Part shown: positions 33,833 to 43,248 of the stretch, piece by piece
Position numbering within the stretch: position 1 is the first letter of the stretch
How the letters are laid out: every line of letters starts with the position of its first letter
NCBI GenBank assembly: GCA_035541255.1
Contig: DATKNR010000179.1
Location: forward strand, 1 to 61,376
Direction of reading: 5' to 3'
Length of the DNA stretch: 61,376 nt
Source: JOPF136 sp035541255
GTDB taxonomy: Bacteria; Acidobacteriota; Terriglobia; Acidiferrales; UBA7541
The notes under the pieces: generated by a model
What the model saw: only the letters and a program-made list of their open reading frames with translations
What the model was told of the DNA's origin: nothing
Databases searched by the model: none
Translations under genes and position numbers: made by a program

Positions 33833-35701
33833 GTGAAAAAGAAAGCGATCGTAATCGGACTGGACGGACTCGAACCTTCCATCGTCGAAGCGATGATGGA
33901 ACGCGGCGAGCTGCCCGCGTTCGCGCGCCTGCGCCGGGAAGGTTTCTACTCCCGCCTCGCCACCACGTGCCCGGCACAGACTCCTGTCGCCTGGTCCTCG
34001 TTCGCCACCGGCACGAACCCGGGCGGGCACGGAGTATTCGATTTCATCTCGCGCGACCCCGCCACGTATCTTCCGGATTTTGCCCTGACGCGGTTTGAAA
34101 AGCCGAAGAACATGTTTTCGCCGCCGCGCGTGCGCAACCAGCGACGCGGCGTGCCGTTCTGGCAGTTGCTGAGCGACGCGGACATTCCCGCGAGCGTCAT
34201 CCGCTGCCCCTGCACCTTTCCTCCCGATGAATTTCGGGGCCGTATGCTCTCCGGCGTCGGCGTGCCCGACCTGCGCGGCAGCCAGGGCACCGGCACGTTC
34301 TACACGCAGCAGCAGGATACGAAGGCGAAGGAAAACGAATTGCTCGTTGTGCTTCCCGCCGGCGACTCCTTTTCCACGCATCTCATCGGCCCGCGCAACA
34401 CACGTGCGAATCCCCCCGCGGACGCGCACGCCGAGATTCGCGTGGAGACGGTCCGCAGCGCCGGGAAAATTCGTATTCACAGCGGTGGAACCCCGGCCTC
34501 CGTCGAGCTGGCGCTGGGCGAATGGAGTCCGTGGGTGCGCGTGAAATTCAAGATCTCCGCGCTGCAATCCGTGCCCGGTCAGGTGCGCTTTTTCCTGCGC
34601 GCGCTCGCACCGCACTTGGAGTTTTACGTTTCCCCCGCAAATTTCGATCCCGCGGCTCCTCTGTTTCCCGTTTCCGCGCCCGCGGAGTACGCGCGCGAGC
34701 TCGCGGATGAGATCGGAGCGTTTTCCACGCTCGGCATGGCGGAAGACCACGCCGCGCTGAACAACGGTCGCATCGACGAGGCCGCCTACTTGGCGCAGTG
34801 CTCCCTCGTCCTGACCGAACGCGAGCGCATGATGGACCATGAACTGGCACGCTTCCGCGAGGGCTTGTTCTTCATCGTCTTCGACACGCCCGACCGCGTC
34901 CAGCACATGTTCTGGCGATTCCGCGACGTGGCTCATCCCTTCCACCATCCCGATGCCACGCGCGCCTTCTCCAGGCAGATTGAGGAGCACTACCGGCATT
35001 ACGACGGCGTGCTCGCGCGCGTCCTGGAACATGCCGGAACCGATACGCTGCTCATCGTTCTCTCCGACCATGGCTTTGGATCCTTCCGCCGAGCCGTGCA
35101 TCTCAACACCTGGCTGTGGCAGCAGGGCCTGCTGGCACTGAAAGGCTCGCACAAGCCGGATGAAGCGCTCGGCGATGGATTCTCGCAGGTGGACTGGTCC
35201 AAGACGCAGGCGTACGCGCTCGGACTCTCTGGAATTTACCTGAACAAGAAGGGCCGGGAACGCGAGGGCATCCTGGGCGAAAACGGCGATGCGGAGCGGG
35301 TCCGCAACGCCATCATCTCCGGCCTCTCGGGGCTCGCCGATCCGTCCGCCTCGTGCGTGGCCATCAACAGTGTGAGCCGCGCAGACCAGATTTACTCCGG
35401 CGCGTGCGCCGCGGAGGCGCCCGACTTGCTCGTGAACTACGCGCCCGGCTATCGCGTTTCCTGGCAGACCGCGCTGGGCGGCATGCCCCACGAACTCGTC
35501 GAAGACAACCTGCGGCGGTGGAGCGGCGATCACATCATCGACCCGCTGGCCGTGCCTGGAATTCTGCTGATGAACCGGAGCGTCGCTCCTGCCGCGTTGG
35601 CCGCACGCCCCCCGGACATCCGCGATCTAGCGCCGACAGTCCTCGCGCACTTCGGCGTTGCGCCCCACCCCGCGATGGAAGGAAAATCTCTACTCGCCTG
35701 A
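33833..35701 (+). CDS. Type I phosphodiesterase/alkaline-phosphatase-superfamily protein (long form)
   Basis: From the GTG at 33833 the product is 622 residues without a signal peptide, starting KKKAIVIGLDGLEPS with the first metal-binding Asp. Other superfamily sites are the nucleophile Thr in QTPVAWSS, FDTPDRVQHMFW and LSDHGFGSF. The insert of about 200 residues between the nucleophile and second metal site contains strand-rich sequence (ASVELALGEW, VRFFLRAL). The protein belongs to the type I phosphodiesterase/nucleotide pyrophosphatase group. The substrate is unknown. A related but shorter gene follows 33 bases later, which suggests an ancient duplication and a shared operon. A GTG eight codons upstream (33809) is the alternative start. 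Confidence 0.82.
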   Translation: MKKKAIVIGLDGLEPSIVEAMMERGELPAFARLRREGFYSRLATTCPAQTPVAWSSFATGTNPGGHGVFDFISRDPATYLPDFALTRFEKPKNMFSPPRVRNQRRGVPFWQLLSDADIPASVIRCPCTFPPDEFRGRMLSGVGVPDLRGSQGTGTFYTQQQDTKAKENELLVVLPAGDSFSTHLIGPRNTRANPPADAHAEIRVETVRSAGKIRIHSGGTPASVELALGEWSPWVRVKFKISALQSVPGQVRFFLRALAPHLEFYVSPANFDPAAPLFPVSAPAEYARELADEIGAFSTLGMAEDHAALNNGRIDEAAYLAQCSLVLTERERMMDHELARFREGLFFIVFDTPDRVQHMFWRFRDVAHPFHHPDATRAFSRQIEEHYRHYDGVLARVLEHAGTDTLLIVLSDHGFGSFRRAVHLNTWLWQQGLLALKGSHKPDEALGDGFSQVDWSKTQAYALGLSGIYLNKKGREREGILGENGDAERVRNAIISGLSGLADPSASCVAINSVSRADQIYSGACAAEAPDLLVNYAPGYRVSWQTALGGMPHELVEDNLRRWSGDHIIDPLAVPGILLMNRSVAPAALAARPPDIRDLAPTVLAHFGVAPHPAMEGKSLLA

Positions 35702-35734
35702 TGCGAGCGCGGCCAGGGAGGCCGGTTCCGGAAA

Positions 35735-37189
35735 ATGAAAATCTGCATTCTTGGCCTCGACTGCTGCGCGCCCGAAATCATCTTCCAGGACGAACGCCTG
35801 ACTCACATCCGCCGCCTGATGGACTCCGGCGTGTGGGGCCGCCTGGAAAGCGTCATTCCGCCCATCACCGTGCCCGCCTGGATGTGCATGTCCACCAGTC
35901 AGGACCCCGGCTCGCTGGGCGTCTACGGCTTCCGCAACCGCACCGACCATTCCTACAGCGGCCTGGGATTTGCCTCCTCAAAATCCATCAGCGCCTTCGC
36001 CATGTGGGATGAGGTAGCCCGCGAAGGAAAAAAATCCATCATCATCGGCGTGCCGCCGGGCTATCCCCCGCGGAAAATCAACGGCATCAGCGTGGGCTGC
36101 TTCCTCACTCCCGACACCGCAAAGGACGAGTTCACCCACCCACCCGAGATCAAGCAGAAACTCCATGAACTCACGGGAAAATATGAAGTCGACGTTCAGG
36201 GGTTCCGTACCGACAAGAAGGACTGGCTGAAAAAAGAAATCTTCGAGATGAGCCGCAAGCAGTGGACCGCCGTGAAATGGCTCCTCCAGAACCAGCCATG
36301 GGACTATTTCCATTACGTGGACATCGGCATGGACCGCGTCCATCACGGCTTCTGGGACAGTTACGATCCGCTCCACGTCCAGCACATTCCCGGCAATCCC
36401 TATCAGAACGTGATTCCCGAGTATTACCAGTGGATTGACTCGCAGGTAGGCGAAGTGCTGGAAATGCTGGACGACGAAACCATCGTGCTGCTCGTAAGCG
36501 ACCACGGCGCCCGCCGCCTGGATGGCGGATTCGTGGTGAACGAATGGCTGGTGCGCGAGGGACTGCTCGTGCTCGATGAATATCCGAAGCAGGTCACCCC
36601 GCTCGCCAAACTGAAGGTGAACTGGGCGAAAACGAAAGTGTGGAGCGAGGGCGGATATTACGCGCGCGTTTTTCTCAACGTCCAGGGCCGCGAGCCCCAG
36701 GGCGTGATTGCGAAGTCCGAGGTGCTCCGCTTCCGCGACGAGCTGAAGGCCAAATTCGAAGCGCTCACCGACGAGAAGGGAAAGCCACTCGGCACACTGG
36801 TCTTCAAGCCGGAGGAGATATACCGCAACGTGCACAACGTCGCGCCCGATCTCATCGTGCACTTCGGAGCCCTCGCCTGGCGTTCCATCGGCGGAGTGGG
36901 CTACGGCCGCCTCCACGTTCAGGAGAACGACACCGGGCCCGATGCCTGCAATCACGCGCAGTTCGGCATGTTTCTGCTCGCCGCGCCCAACTGCCCCCTC
37001 CATGGGGAATATACCGGCGCGCGGCTGCTGGATGTCGCGCCGACTCTGCTGGACCTGGCGGGCTACGAGATTCCGCCTTCCATGCAGGGCCGCTCGCTCG
37101 TTGCCGGAGCGGAAAAGAAGGGCTCCGGTCCCGATCCTGAGAGCGAACAGATCATCCACGACCGTCTCGCAGGCCTCGGCTACGTGTAG
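35735..37189 (+). CDS. Type I phosphodiesterase/alkaline-phosphatase-superfamily protein (short form)
   Basis: The 484-residue protein starts ICILGLDCCAPE and shares its core plan with the previous gene. It has the nucleophile Thr in ITVPAWMCM, YFHYVDIGMDRVHH, LLVSDHGARRL and NHAQFGMFLL. No signal peptide is seen, so it is cytoplasmic. Its C terminus has the family-typical LLDVAPTLLDLAGY. It lacks most of the insert of the long form. Family members act on nucleotides, phospholipid head groups or phosphonates; the substrate here is open. Converging glycogen phosphorylase follows after an 86-base gap that contains a CTGCCGGCAG palindrome. Confidence 0.85.
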   Translation: MKICILGLDCCAPEIIFQDERLTHIRRLMDSGVWGRLESVIPPITVPAWMCMSTSQDPGSLGVYGFRNRTDHSYSGLGFASSKSISAFAMWDEVAREGKKSIIIGVPPGYPPRKINGISVGCFLTPDTAKDEFTHPPEIKQKLHELTGKYEVDVQGFRTDKKDWLKKEIFEMSRKQWTAVKWLLQNQPWDYFHYVDIGMDRVHHGFWDSYDPLHVQHIPGNPYQNVIPEYYQWIDSQVGEVLEMLDDETIVLLVSDHGARRLDGGFVVNEWLVREGLLVLDEYPKQVTPLAKLKVNWAKTKVWSEGGYYARVFLNVQGREPQGVIAKSEVLRFRDELKAKFEALTDEKGKPLGTLVFKPEEIYRNVHNVAPDLIVHFGALAWRSIGGVGYGRLHVQENDTGPDACNHAQFGMFLLAAPNCPLHGEYTGARLLDVAPTLLDLAGYEIPPSMQGRSLVAGAEKKGSGPDPESEQIIHDRLAGLGYV

Positions 37190-37275
37190 CGGCGGGGGCG
37201 CGGACTTATCTGCCGGCAGGCAGGCTTACAGACTTTGCTTTCCTCAGGTGCGCGAGCTGCGGAAGAACTTCCCAG

Positions 37276-39747
37276 CTAATCCATCACCGGCTCGACGCCC
37301 CAGATTTCCTTTGCGTATTCGGAGATTGTGCGATCGCTGGTGAATCTCCCCATTCGCGCTACGGTGGTGATGGCCCGCCGCGCCCAGCCGGCCCGGTCGG
37401 TGAAATCCTTTGCGGCGCGCTCCTGGGTGGCCACGTACGATGAGAAATCGGCCAGGTGAAAATACGGATCGGCACCGTCCACCAGCGAGCGGAAAATCGG
37501 CTGGAAGAGACCCGGCTCGAAGGGGCAGAACAGGTTTCCGCCCAGCGCGTCCATGACCCGCCGGATGGTCGCATCCCTCTCATACAGCTCCCGCGGACGG
37601 TAGGTGCCGGCCCGGCGGTGGGCTTCAATCTGCTCCGCGGTGAGCCCGAAGATGTACATGTTCTCGCCGCCCACCTCCTCCAGGATCTCAATGTTCGCGC
37701 CGTCGAGAGTGCCGATGGTCAGCGCGCCGTTCATGGCCAGCTTCATGTTGCCGGTGCCGCTCGCCTCCATCCCGGCCGTGGAGATCTGCTCGCTCAGGTC
37801 CGCCGCGGGCATGATGCGTTCGGCCAGCGTCACGCGGAAGTCGGGCAGAAAGGCCACGCGAAGCATGTCGCGGACGCGGCGGTCGCGGTTCACCACGTTG
37901 GCCACGTTGTGGATCAGCTTGATGATTAGCTTGGCCATCTGGTAGCCAGGCGCAGCCTTTCCGGAAAACACGAAGGTGCGTGGAACGCCTGCCTGCTTGC
38001 GGTCCTCCGCTGCGCCCAGGTAGAGATGAATGATGTGCAGCACGTTCAGCAGCTGCCGCTTGTACTCGTGGATGCGCTTTACTTGCACGTCGAACAGGGC
38101 CTCGGGATGCGTCGTGATCTGCAGTGTGTCCTTGATCAAAGCCGCCAGCCGGTCCTTGTTCGCCTGCTTCACGCGCAGAAATTCCCGCTGGAAGCTGCCG
38201 TCGCCGGCCAGAGCCTCGAGCGGGCGCAGCCCCCCCAAATTCGCGATCCACGAGTCGCCGATGGCCTGGGTAATCAGCCCGGCCAGTTCCGGATCGGAGA
38301 AGAGCAGCCAGCGCCGGTGGCTCACCCCGTTCGTCTTGTTGTTGAACCGCTCCGGATACATCGCGGCGAAGTCCGGCACCAGGTGCGTGCGCACCAGGTC
38401 GGAGTGCAGCTTGGAGACTCCGTTGATGGACTTGCTCCCTACAATGGCCAGATGCGCCATGCGCACCTGCTTTGGCTGGCTCTCCTCGATCAACGACATG
38501 CGCCGCAAGCGGTCCCCTTCGCCGGGAAACCGCTGCGCGACCTCGTCCAGGAACTTCTGATTGATCTGATAAATCACCTGCAAGTGCCGCGGCAGAACGG
38601 CCTCCAGCACGGGTACCGGCCATTTTTCGAGCGCTTCCGGCATCAGCGTGTGATTCGTGTAGCCGAACACGCGGTAGGCGATCTCCCACGCGCGGTCCCA
38701 CGGCATTTCGTGGTGGTCCACCAGTACGCGCATCAGCTCCGCTATGGCCAGCGCCGGATGCGTGTCGTTCAGCTGGATGGCCACCTTCTCCGGCAGATTC
38801 TCGAATGTCGTGTGCTGCCGCTGGTGCCGGCTCAGGATGTCGCGGATGGCGCAGAACACCAGAAAATACTCCTGAATCAGCCGCAGTTCGCGCCCCACCT
38901 GCACTGCGTCGGAGGGGTACAGCACTTTCGTGATCGTTTCCGCGCGGATTTTCTGCTCCACCGCCCGGATGTAGTCGCCGGCGTTGAAGATCGACATATC
39001 GAACTCTTCCGAGCCGCGCGCGGAAAACAGCCGGAGAATGTTGACCGTCCGCCCGCCATACCCCGCCACCGGAAAATCGAATGGCACGCCGGCAATCAGC
39101 TTCCAATCGAGCCACATGGGATTGTGCCGGCCGTGGCGGTCCACTCCGTCAATCACTTCTCCATACAGCGGGACGAAGCACGTGCGATGGATGCGCTCCA
39201 CCTGCCAGGGCATGCCTTCGCGAAGCCAGCTGTCCGGCCGCTCGAGCTGGTACCCATTGCCGATTTCCTGCCGGAACATTCCGTACTCGTAGTGAATCCC
39301 GTAGCCATAGCAGGGAATGCCCAGCGTGGCCATGGAATCGAGGAAGCAGGCGGCCAGCCGGCCGAGGCCGCCAGTGCCGAGCCCGGCATCCGGTTCCACG
39401 TTGAGAATTTCGTCGAGCTCGTAGCCAAACTCGCGAACGGCCAGCCGCGCCGTGTCGTAGGTACCGAGGTTCCGCAGGTGGTCCCGCAGGAAGCGCCCCA
39501 GCAGGTATTCGATCGACAGGTAATAGACCCGCTTCGCGTCATTCCGCTCGTAGCGCTCCACGGTTTCGATCATCCGGTCGAGCAGGTCGTGTTTGATGGC
39601 ATAGGCCAGCGCCAGATAGATGTTCTCCCGGCTGGCACCTTCCCGCTTCCGGCCCAGCGAATAGCGCAGGTAGTGATAGATGCGGTCTTCGAAGGCGCGC
39701 ACGTCTTTGCGCGTGGGTGCGCGAAGTTCAGACGCGACAGGCTGCAT
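37276..39747 (-). CDS. glgP: Glycogen/starch/maltodextrin phosphorylase
   Basis: From the ATG at 39747 (AGGAAAG upstream) the product is 823 residues, the normal length for bacterial glycogen phosphorylase. Family motifs run through it: YYLSIEYLLGR, GNGGLGRLA-like GTGGLGRLAACFLDS, PFDFPVAGYGG, QLNDTHPALAI, RFNNKTNGVSHRRWL, VKRIHEYKRQLLN and ISTAGMEASGTGNMK, with the pyridoxal-phosphate Lys at 669. It cleaves alpha-1,4 glucan with phosphate to give glucose 1-phosphate. The first Asn of the GNGGLGR motif is Thr, as in many homologues. No other glycogen genes are in the window. The longer frame to 39837 looks non-coding. Confidence 0.93.
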   Translation of the reverse strand: MQPVASELRAPTRKDVRAFEDRIYHYLRYSLGRKREGASRENIYLALAYAIKHDLLDRMIETVERYERNDAKRVYYLSIEYLLGRFLRDHLRNLGTYDTARLAVREFGYELDEILNVEPDAGLGTGGLGRLAACFLDSMATLGIPCYGYGIHYEYGMFRQEIGNGYQLERPDSWLREGMPWQVERIHRTCFVPLYGEVIDGVDRHGRHNPMWLDWKLIAGVPFDFPVAGYGGRTVNILRLFSARGSEEFDMSIFNAGDYIRAVEQKIRAETITKVLYPSDAVQVGRELRLIQEYFLVFCAIRDILSRHQRQHTTFENLPEKVAIQLNDTHPALAIAELMRVLVDHHEMPWDRAWEIAYRVFGYTNHTLMPEALEKWPVPVLEAVLPRHLQVIYQINQKFLDEVAQRFPGEGDRLRRMSLIEESQPKQVRMAHLAIVGSKSINGVSKLHSDLVRTHLVPDFAAMYPERFNNKTNGVSHRRWLLFSDPELAGLITQAIGDSWIANLGGLRPLEALAGDGSFQREFLRVKQANKDRLAALIKDTLQITTHPEALFDVQVKRIHEYKRQLLNVLHIIHLYLGAAEDRKQAGVPRTFVFSGKAAPGYQMAKLIIKLIHNVANVVNRDRRVRDMLRVAFLPDFRVTLAERIMPAADLSEQISTAGMEASGTGNMKLAMNGALTIGTLDGANIEILEEVGGENMYIFGLTAEQIEAHRRAGTYRPRELYERDATIRRVMDALGGNLFCPFEPGLFQPIFRSLVDGADPYFHLADFSSYVATQERAAKDFTDRAGWARRAITTVARMGRFTSDRTISEYAKEIWGVEPVMD

Positions 39748-39989
39748 CTCGGGCTTTCCTGGTGGGGAGGATGTGGAGGACCACGCGCCGTTCGCCTTTC
39801 TCCAAGAATGATATCGCTGGCGAATGGTAGAAGACAAACTGGCTGGTTTCCTCTTCCGGCACAGGGGACGGCGGCCAAGGCAGGAGCAGCCCGTCCCGCC
39901 GTCGGCACTCGGCGGGAGATGCGCTAACTGAATTCGCGGTATGCTCTCCTGCCACCGGTTTGAAGGCTGCGCGCCAGAGGAGAATGGAC

Positions 39990-40559
39990 ATGCCCCGCAG
40001 AAAACCGTTGTCCGCGAAGTCCCGACCGGTGCCAGGTATGAGCGACGCGGCAGTGGCCGCGAAAACCGGCAAAACGTGGGCGCAGTGGGTCCGCGCGCTC
40101 AACGCCGCGGGCGCCGCAAAGCTCTCGCACCGCGAAATCGCCGCATATCTCCACGCGACGCTGGGTGTGCCCGGATGGTGGGCGCAGATGGTCACCGTGG
40201 GCTACGAACGGCTGGCGCGTGGCCGGAAGAAGGGCGAAACGGCCACCGGCTATTCCGTCAGCGCCAGCCGCACCGTGGGCGTCGCGCCCTCGCGCCTGTT
40301 TGGCGCCTGGATGAGCGCGGCCGAACGGAAACGCTGGATGCGCGGCGAAAAGCTGAAAATCAGCACGGCCACCGCGCCGAAATCGATTCGCGCCGCCTGG
40401 GGCAGCTCGCGCGTGGCCATCATGTTCTACCCGAAGGGCGCGGCGAAAACCGCCGTGGCCGTGGACCACATGAAACTGGCCAGCGAGCGCGAGGCGGCGA
40501 AAATGAAATCCTACTGGACGAAGCAGCTCGACGCCCTCGAAGAGCACCTGTCGCGCTGA
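39990..40559 (+). CDS. DUF4287-like plus SRPBCC (AHSA1-like) fusion protein
   Basis: The ATG at 39990 has AGGAGA seven bases upstream; the product is 189 residues. The first half has VAAKTGKTWAQWVRAL and LGVPGWWAQMVTVGYE, which I recognise as a DUF4287 domain. The second half has SASRTVGVAPSRLFGAWM and RKRWMRGEK, then IMFYPKG and a C-terminal helix, as in AHSA1/START-like folds. Such proteins may bind small hydrophobic ligands; the role is unknown. It is convergent with the respiratory operon with seven bases between stops. A nearby ATG at 39984 would crowd the ribosome binding site. Confidence 0.78.
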   Translation: MPRRKPLSAKSRPVPGMSDAAVAAKTGKTWAQWVRALNAAGAAKLSHREIAAYLHATLGVPGWWAQMVTVGYERLARGRKKGETATGYSVSASRTVGVAPSRLFGAWMSAAERKRWMRGEKLKISTATAPKSIRAAWGSSRVAIMFYPKGAAKTAVAVDHMKLASEREAAKMKSYWTKQLDALEEHLSR

Positions 40560-40570
40560 GGGCTGCTCAG
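40556..40570. terminator. Short hairpin shared by two convergent gene ends
   Basis: CTGAG-GGCTG-CTCAG forms a five-base-pair stem. Each arm contains part of the stop codon of one of the two converging genes. There is no T-run on either strand, so classical intrinsic termination is doubtful. Confidence 0.25.
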
Positions 40571-40941
40571 GGCGCGGCCGGCGGAGCGGGAGTGGAAGCG
40601 TTCGACGGCGCGAGAGTGGCGGGTCCCCATCCGGCGGGCTGGGGTGCACGCGAGGCCACGTCCGTCAGCGTGAAGGCCACGAGCAACACCAGCCACAGGA
40701 ATCCGGCCGCAATCACCAGCCGGGTGAGCGAGCTGGCATGCCGCACGTGCATGAAAAAGACCACCACGAGCAGCATTTTTGCCACCGCGATCGTCAGCGC
40801 CGCCAGGGTATTCAGGTCGATGTTGTCGAACGTCCCCAGGTCCAGGTAAGCCACACCCGTGGTGGCGGCGGTCAGGACCATCAGGGACAGAAACACAGCG
40901 ACGTATACTCCCACCGGAACCACGTGAACGCGGCCGGACAT
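40567..40941 (-). CDS. ctaF: Cytochrome c oxidase subunit IV
   Basis: The 124-residue protein has three membrane helices (VGVYVAVFLSLMVLTAATTGV, LAALTIAVAKMLLVVVFFMHV, LVIAAGFLWLVLLVAFTLT) and a Pro/Ala tail. The FFMHV segment after helix two is typical of the COX4/prokaryotic subunit IV group. It stabilises the oxidase core. Its start overlaps the subunit III stop by one base (TGATG). It is the last gene of the respiratory operon. The longer frame reaching 41514 is antisense-like overrun in another frame of subunit III. Confidence 0.85.
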   Translation of the reverse strand: MSGRVHVVPVGVYVAVFLSLMVLTAATTGVAYLDLGTFDNIDLNTLAALTIAVAKMLLVVVFFMHVRHASSLTRLVIAAGFLWLVLLVAFTLTDVASRAPQPAGWGPATLAPSNASTPAPPAAP

Positions 40942-41615
40942 CAGTACCGCCCTCCGATCAGATAGAGCAGCGGAAACAGGAAGATCCACACGATGTCCAC
41001 AAAATGCCAGTAAAGACCGCTGATTTCCACCGGCGCGAAATAGCCGTGGTCGAAGCGTCCGCGCGACGTCATCCACAGCAGCACGGCCATGATCCCCAAG
41101 CCCACCACCATATGCAGCGCGTGCAGCCCGGTCATGAAGAAGTAGAAACAGAAAAACAGCTGGATGGCAGCCTCGTTCGGGCCCGGGTGCGAAAAGCCCA
41201 TGCCGGGCACCAGGTGCTCGTGATAGTCGGCGGTCCACTCGAAATGCCATTTGACGCCGAGGAAGGCGGCGCCCAGGATCATGGTGAGAATCAGGAAAAA
41301 GATCAGGGCTTTGCGCCGGCCGAGTTGCGCGCACCGCACAGCGAGCGCCATCGTCAGGCTGCTTCCGATCAGCACCGCCGTGTTGATCGCACCGAACTGT
41401 ACCTTCAGCAGATGGCTGCCTTCGCGGAACCCCTCGAAATACTCGAAGCGGTAGATGGCGTAGCTGGCGAACAGTCCCCCGAAGAACATGATCTCCGTCA
41501 CCAGAAACAGCCACATGCCTAGCGTGCCGGCCTCGTTCTGCTGCTCGATGTCGGTGAAGTGATGCGCCAGGTAGGGCGGATGTTCCGCCGCGTCGGTTGC
41601 GGCCGCGTCAGTCAT
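40941..41615 (-). CDS. ctaE: Cytochrome c oxidase subunit III
   Basis: The 224-residue protein has the five-helix bacterial COX3 plan, with the conserved GMWLFLVTEIMFFGG, NTAVLIGSSLTMALA, GLHALHMVVG and YWHFVDIVWIFLFPLLYL. It binds lipids near the D-channel entry and helps proton uptake. It lacks the two N-terminal helices of seven-helix forms, which is usual for caa3 and similar oxidases. It overlaps subunit I by eight bases. Confidence 0.92.
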   Translation of the reverse strand: MTDAAATDAAEHPPYLAHHFTDIEQQNEAGTLGMWLFLVTEIMFFGGLFASYAIYRFEYFEGFREGSHLLKVQFGAINTAVLIGSSLTMALAVRCAQLGRRKALIFFLILTMILGAAFLGVKWHFEWTADYHEHLVPGMGFSHPGPNEAAIQLFFCFYFFMTGLHALHMVVGLGIMAVLLWMTSRGRFDHGYFAPVEISGLYWHFVDIVWIFLFPLLYLIGGRY

Positions 41616-43248
41616 GCGCGCCCTCCTGTTCCGAGCCCGGCGGCCCGTAGGCGTAGGCGCCCTCGGTCACCACCGGTGTCGCTTCGAAATTCTGCGTTGG
41701 AGGCGGCGAGGGCGTTTGCCATTCGAGCCCCTTAGCACTCCACGGGTTGGCCGGAGCAATCGGCCCGTAGCGCATCGACCAGATCAGATAGATGAGCGGG
41801 ATCAGGTAGCCCAACCCCAGAATCGATGCCCCCGCGGAAGACATGACGTTGAGAACCTGAAACTCCGCCGGATACGTCGCATACCGCCGCGGCATCCCCA
41901 GGTAGCCGAGCATAAATTGCGGGAAGAACGTGAGATTGAAGCCGATGAACACGATCGCCGCGGCCAGGCGTGCCCACAGGTCGGGATACATCCTCCCGGT
42001 GATTTTCGGCCACCAGTAATGAATGCCCCCCAGATACGCCATTACCGCGCCGCCCACCATGATGTAGTGAAAGTGCGCCACGATGAAGTACGTCCCGTTT
42101 AGGTGCACGTCCGTGGCCAACGACGCCAAAAACAAGCCTGTCAGCCCGCCCATGGTGAACAGACCGATGAACCCCAGCGCGTAAAGCATCGGCGCGTCAT
42201 AGGAGATCGAGCCCTGGTACAGCGTGGCCATCCAGTTGAACACTTTGATCGCCGAGGGAATCGCCACCATGAAGCTGAGCACCGAGAAAATCAGCGCCGC
42301 GTACACCGACAGGCCGGTAACGAACATGTGGTGGCCCCACACGAGGAAGCTGATTACCGCGATGGCCATGCTCGAAAACGCCACGAAGTTGTATCCGAAA
42401 ATCTTTTTCCGCGAGAAGCAGGTGATGATTTCGCTCACCACTCCCATGCCCGGCAGGATCATGATGTACACGGCCGGATGCGAATAGAACCAGAACAGGT
42501 GCTGGAAGAGGATGGGGTCTCCGCCCACTGCGGGATCGAAGATCCCCACGTGGAACAGCCGCTCCAGCCCCACCAGGAACAGCGTGATCGCCACCACCGG
42601 AGTTCCCAGCACCTGAATGATGCTTGTCGCATACATGGCCCACAGGAACAGCGGCATGCGGAACCAGGTCATGCCTGGCGCGCGCATTTTGTGGATCGTC
42701 ACGATGAAATTCAGACCGGTGAGAATCGATGAGAAGCCGGCGATGAAAACTCCCGTCGCGGTCAGCATCACCTGTGAATTCGCATACGTGCTGCTGTACG
42801 GCGTATAGAACGTCCAGCCGGTGTCCACTCCGCCGGAAACCATTGCCGTCAGCGCCAGCGCCGCTCCCGCGATGTATAGATACCAGCTCAGCAGGTTGAT
42901 CCGCGGGAAGGCCAGGTCCTTCGCGCCAATCATCATCGGCACCAGAAAGTTGCCCAGCACCGCGGGGATTGACGGAATCAGGAAAAAGAAAATCATCATG
43001 ATCCCGTGCATCGTGAACAGCTTGTTGTACGTATCCGGATGCACCAGCCCGCCCGCCGGGTCGATCAGGTGAATCCGCATCAGCACGGCCATCGAACCGC
43101 CGACGAAAAACATCAGCGTGATGGACACCAGATATAGCAGCGCGATGCGCTTGTGGTCCGTCGTCAGGAGCCACGATTTGATCCCGTAATTCGCGTTCAA
43201 ATAATCGACGCGCGTTCCGGGCGGCGCTTCTGCCAGCGCGGCGCTCAT
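41608..43248 (-). CDS. ctaD: Cytochrome c oxidase subunit I (A2-type)
   Basis: The 546-residue protein has twelve membrane helices and the haem-copper oxidase ligands: MHGIMM near residue 80, FYSHPAVYIMILP, WGHHMFVTG and IVAHFHYIM. It reduces oxygen at the haem a3-CuB centre and pumps protons. The helix VI segment has Tyr-Ser before HP (WFYSHPAVY) instead of the Glu of type A1, so this is a type A2 oxidase. The start overlaps the subunit II stop (ATGA). Confidence 0.94.
   Translation of the reverse strand: MSAALAEAPPGTRVDYLNANYGIKSWLLTTDHKRIALLYLVSITLMFFVGGSMAVLMRIHLIDPAGGLVHPDTYNKLFTMHGIMMIFFFLIPSIPAVLGNFLVPMMIGAKDLAFPRINLLSWYLYIAGAALALTAMVSGGVDTGWTFYTPYSSTYANSQVMLTATGVFIAGFSSILTGLNFIVTIHKMRAPGMTWFRMPLFLWAMYATSIIQVLGTPVVAITLFLVGLERLFHVGIFDPAVGGDPILFQHLFWFYSHPAVYIMILPGMGVVSEIITCFSRKKIFGYNFVAFSSMAIAVISFLVWGHHMFVTGLSVYAALIFSVLSFMVAIPSAIKVFNWMATLYQGSISYDAPMLYALGFIGLFTMGGLTGLFLASLATDVHLNGTYFIVAHFHYIMVGGAVMAYLGGIHYWWPKITGRMYPDLWARLAAAIVFIGFNLTFFPQFMLGYLGMPRRYATYPAEFQVLNVMSSAGASILGLGYLIPLIYLIWSMRYGPIAPANPWSAKGLEWQTPSPPPTQNFEATPVVTEGAYAYGPPGSEQEGAHD

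Noticed and set aside
33461..35533. Long minus-strand open frame (about 690 codons)
   Set aside because: It is antisense to the long phosphodiesterase gene; it is His- and Arg-rich antisense translation without motifs.
38026..39927. Long plus-strand open frame (about 633 codons)
   Set aside because: It is antisense to glycogen phosphorylase and shows no protein family character.
41608..43248. Type A1 oxidase assignment
   Set aside because: The helix VI motif has Tyr-Ser before His-Pro and lacks the A1 Glu, so type A2 fits better.
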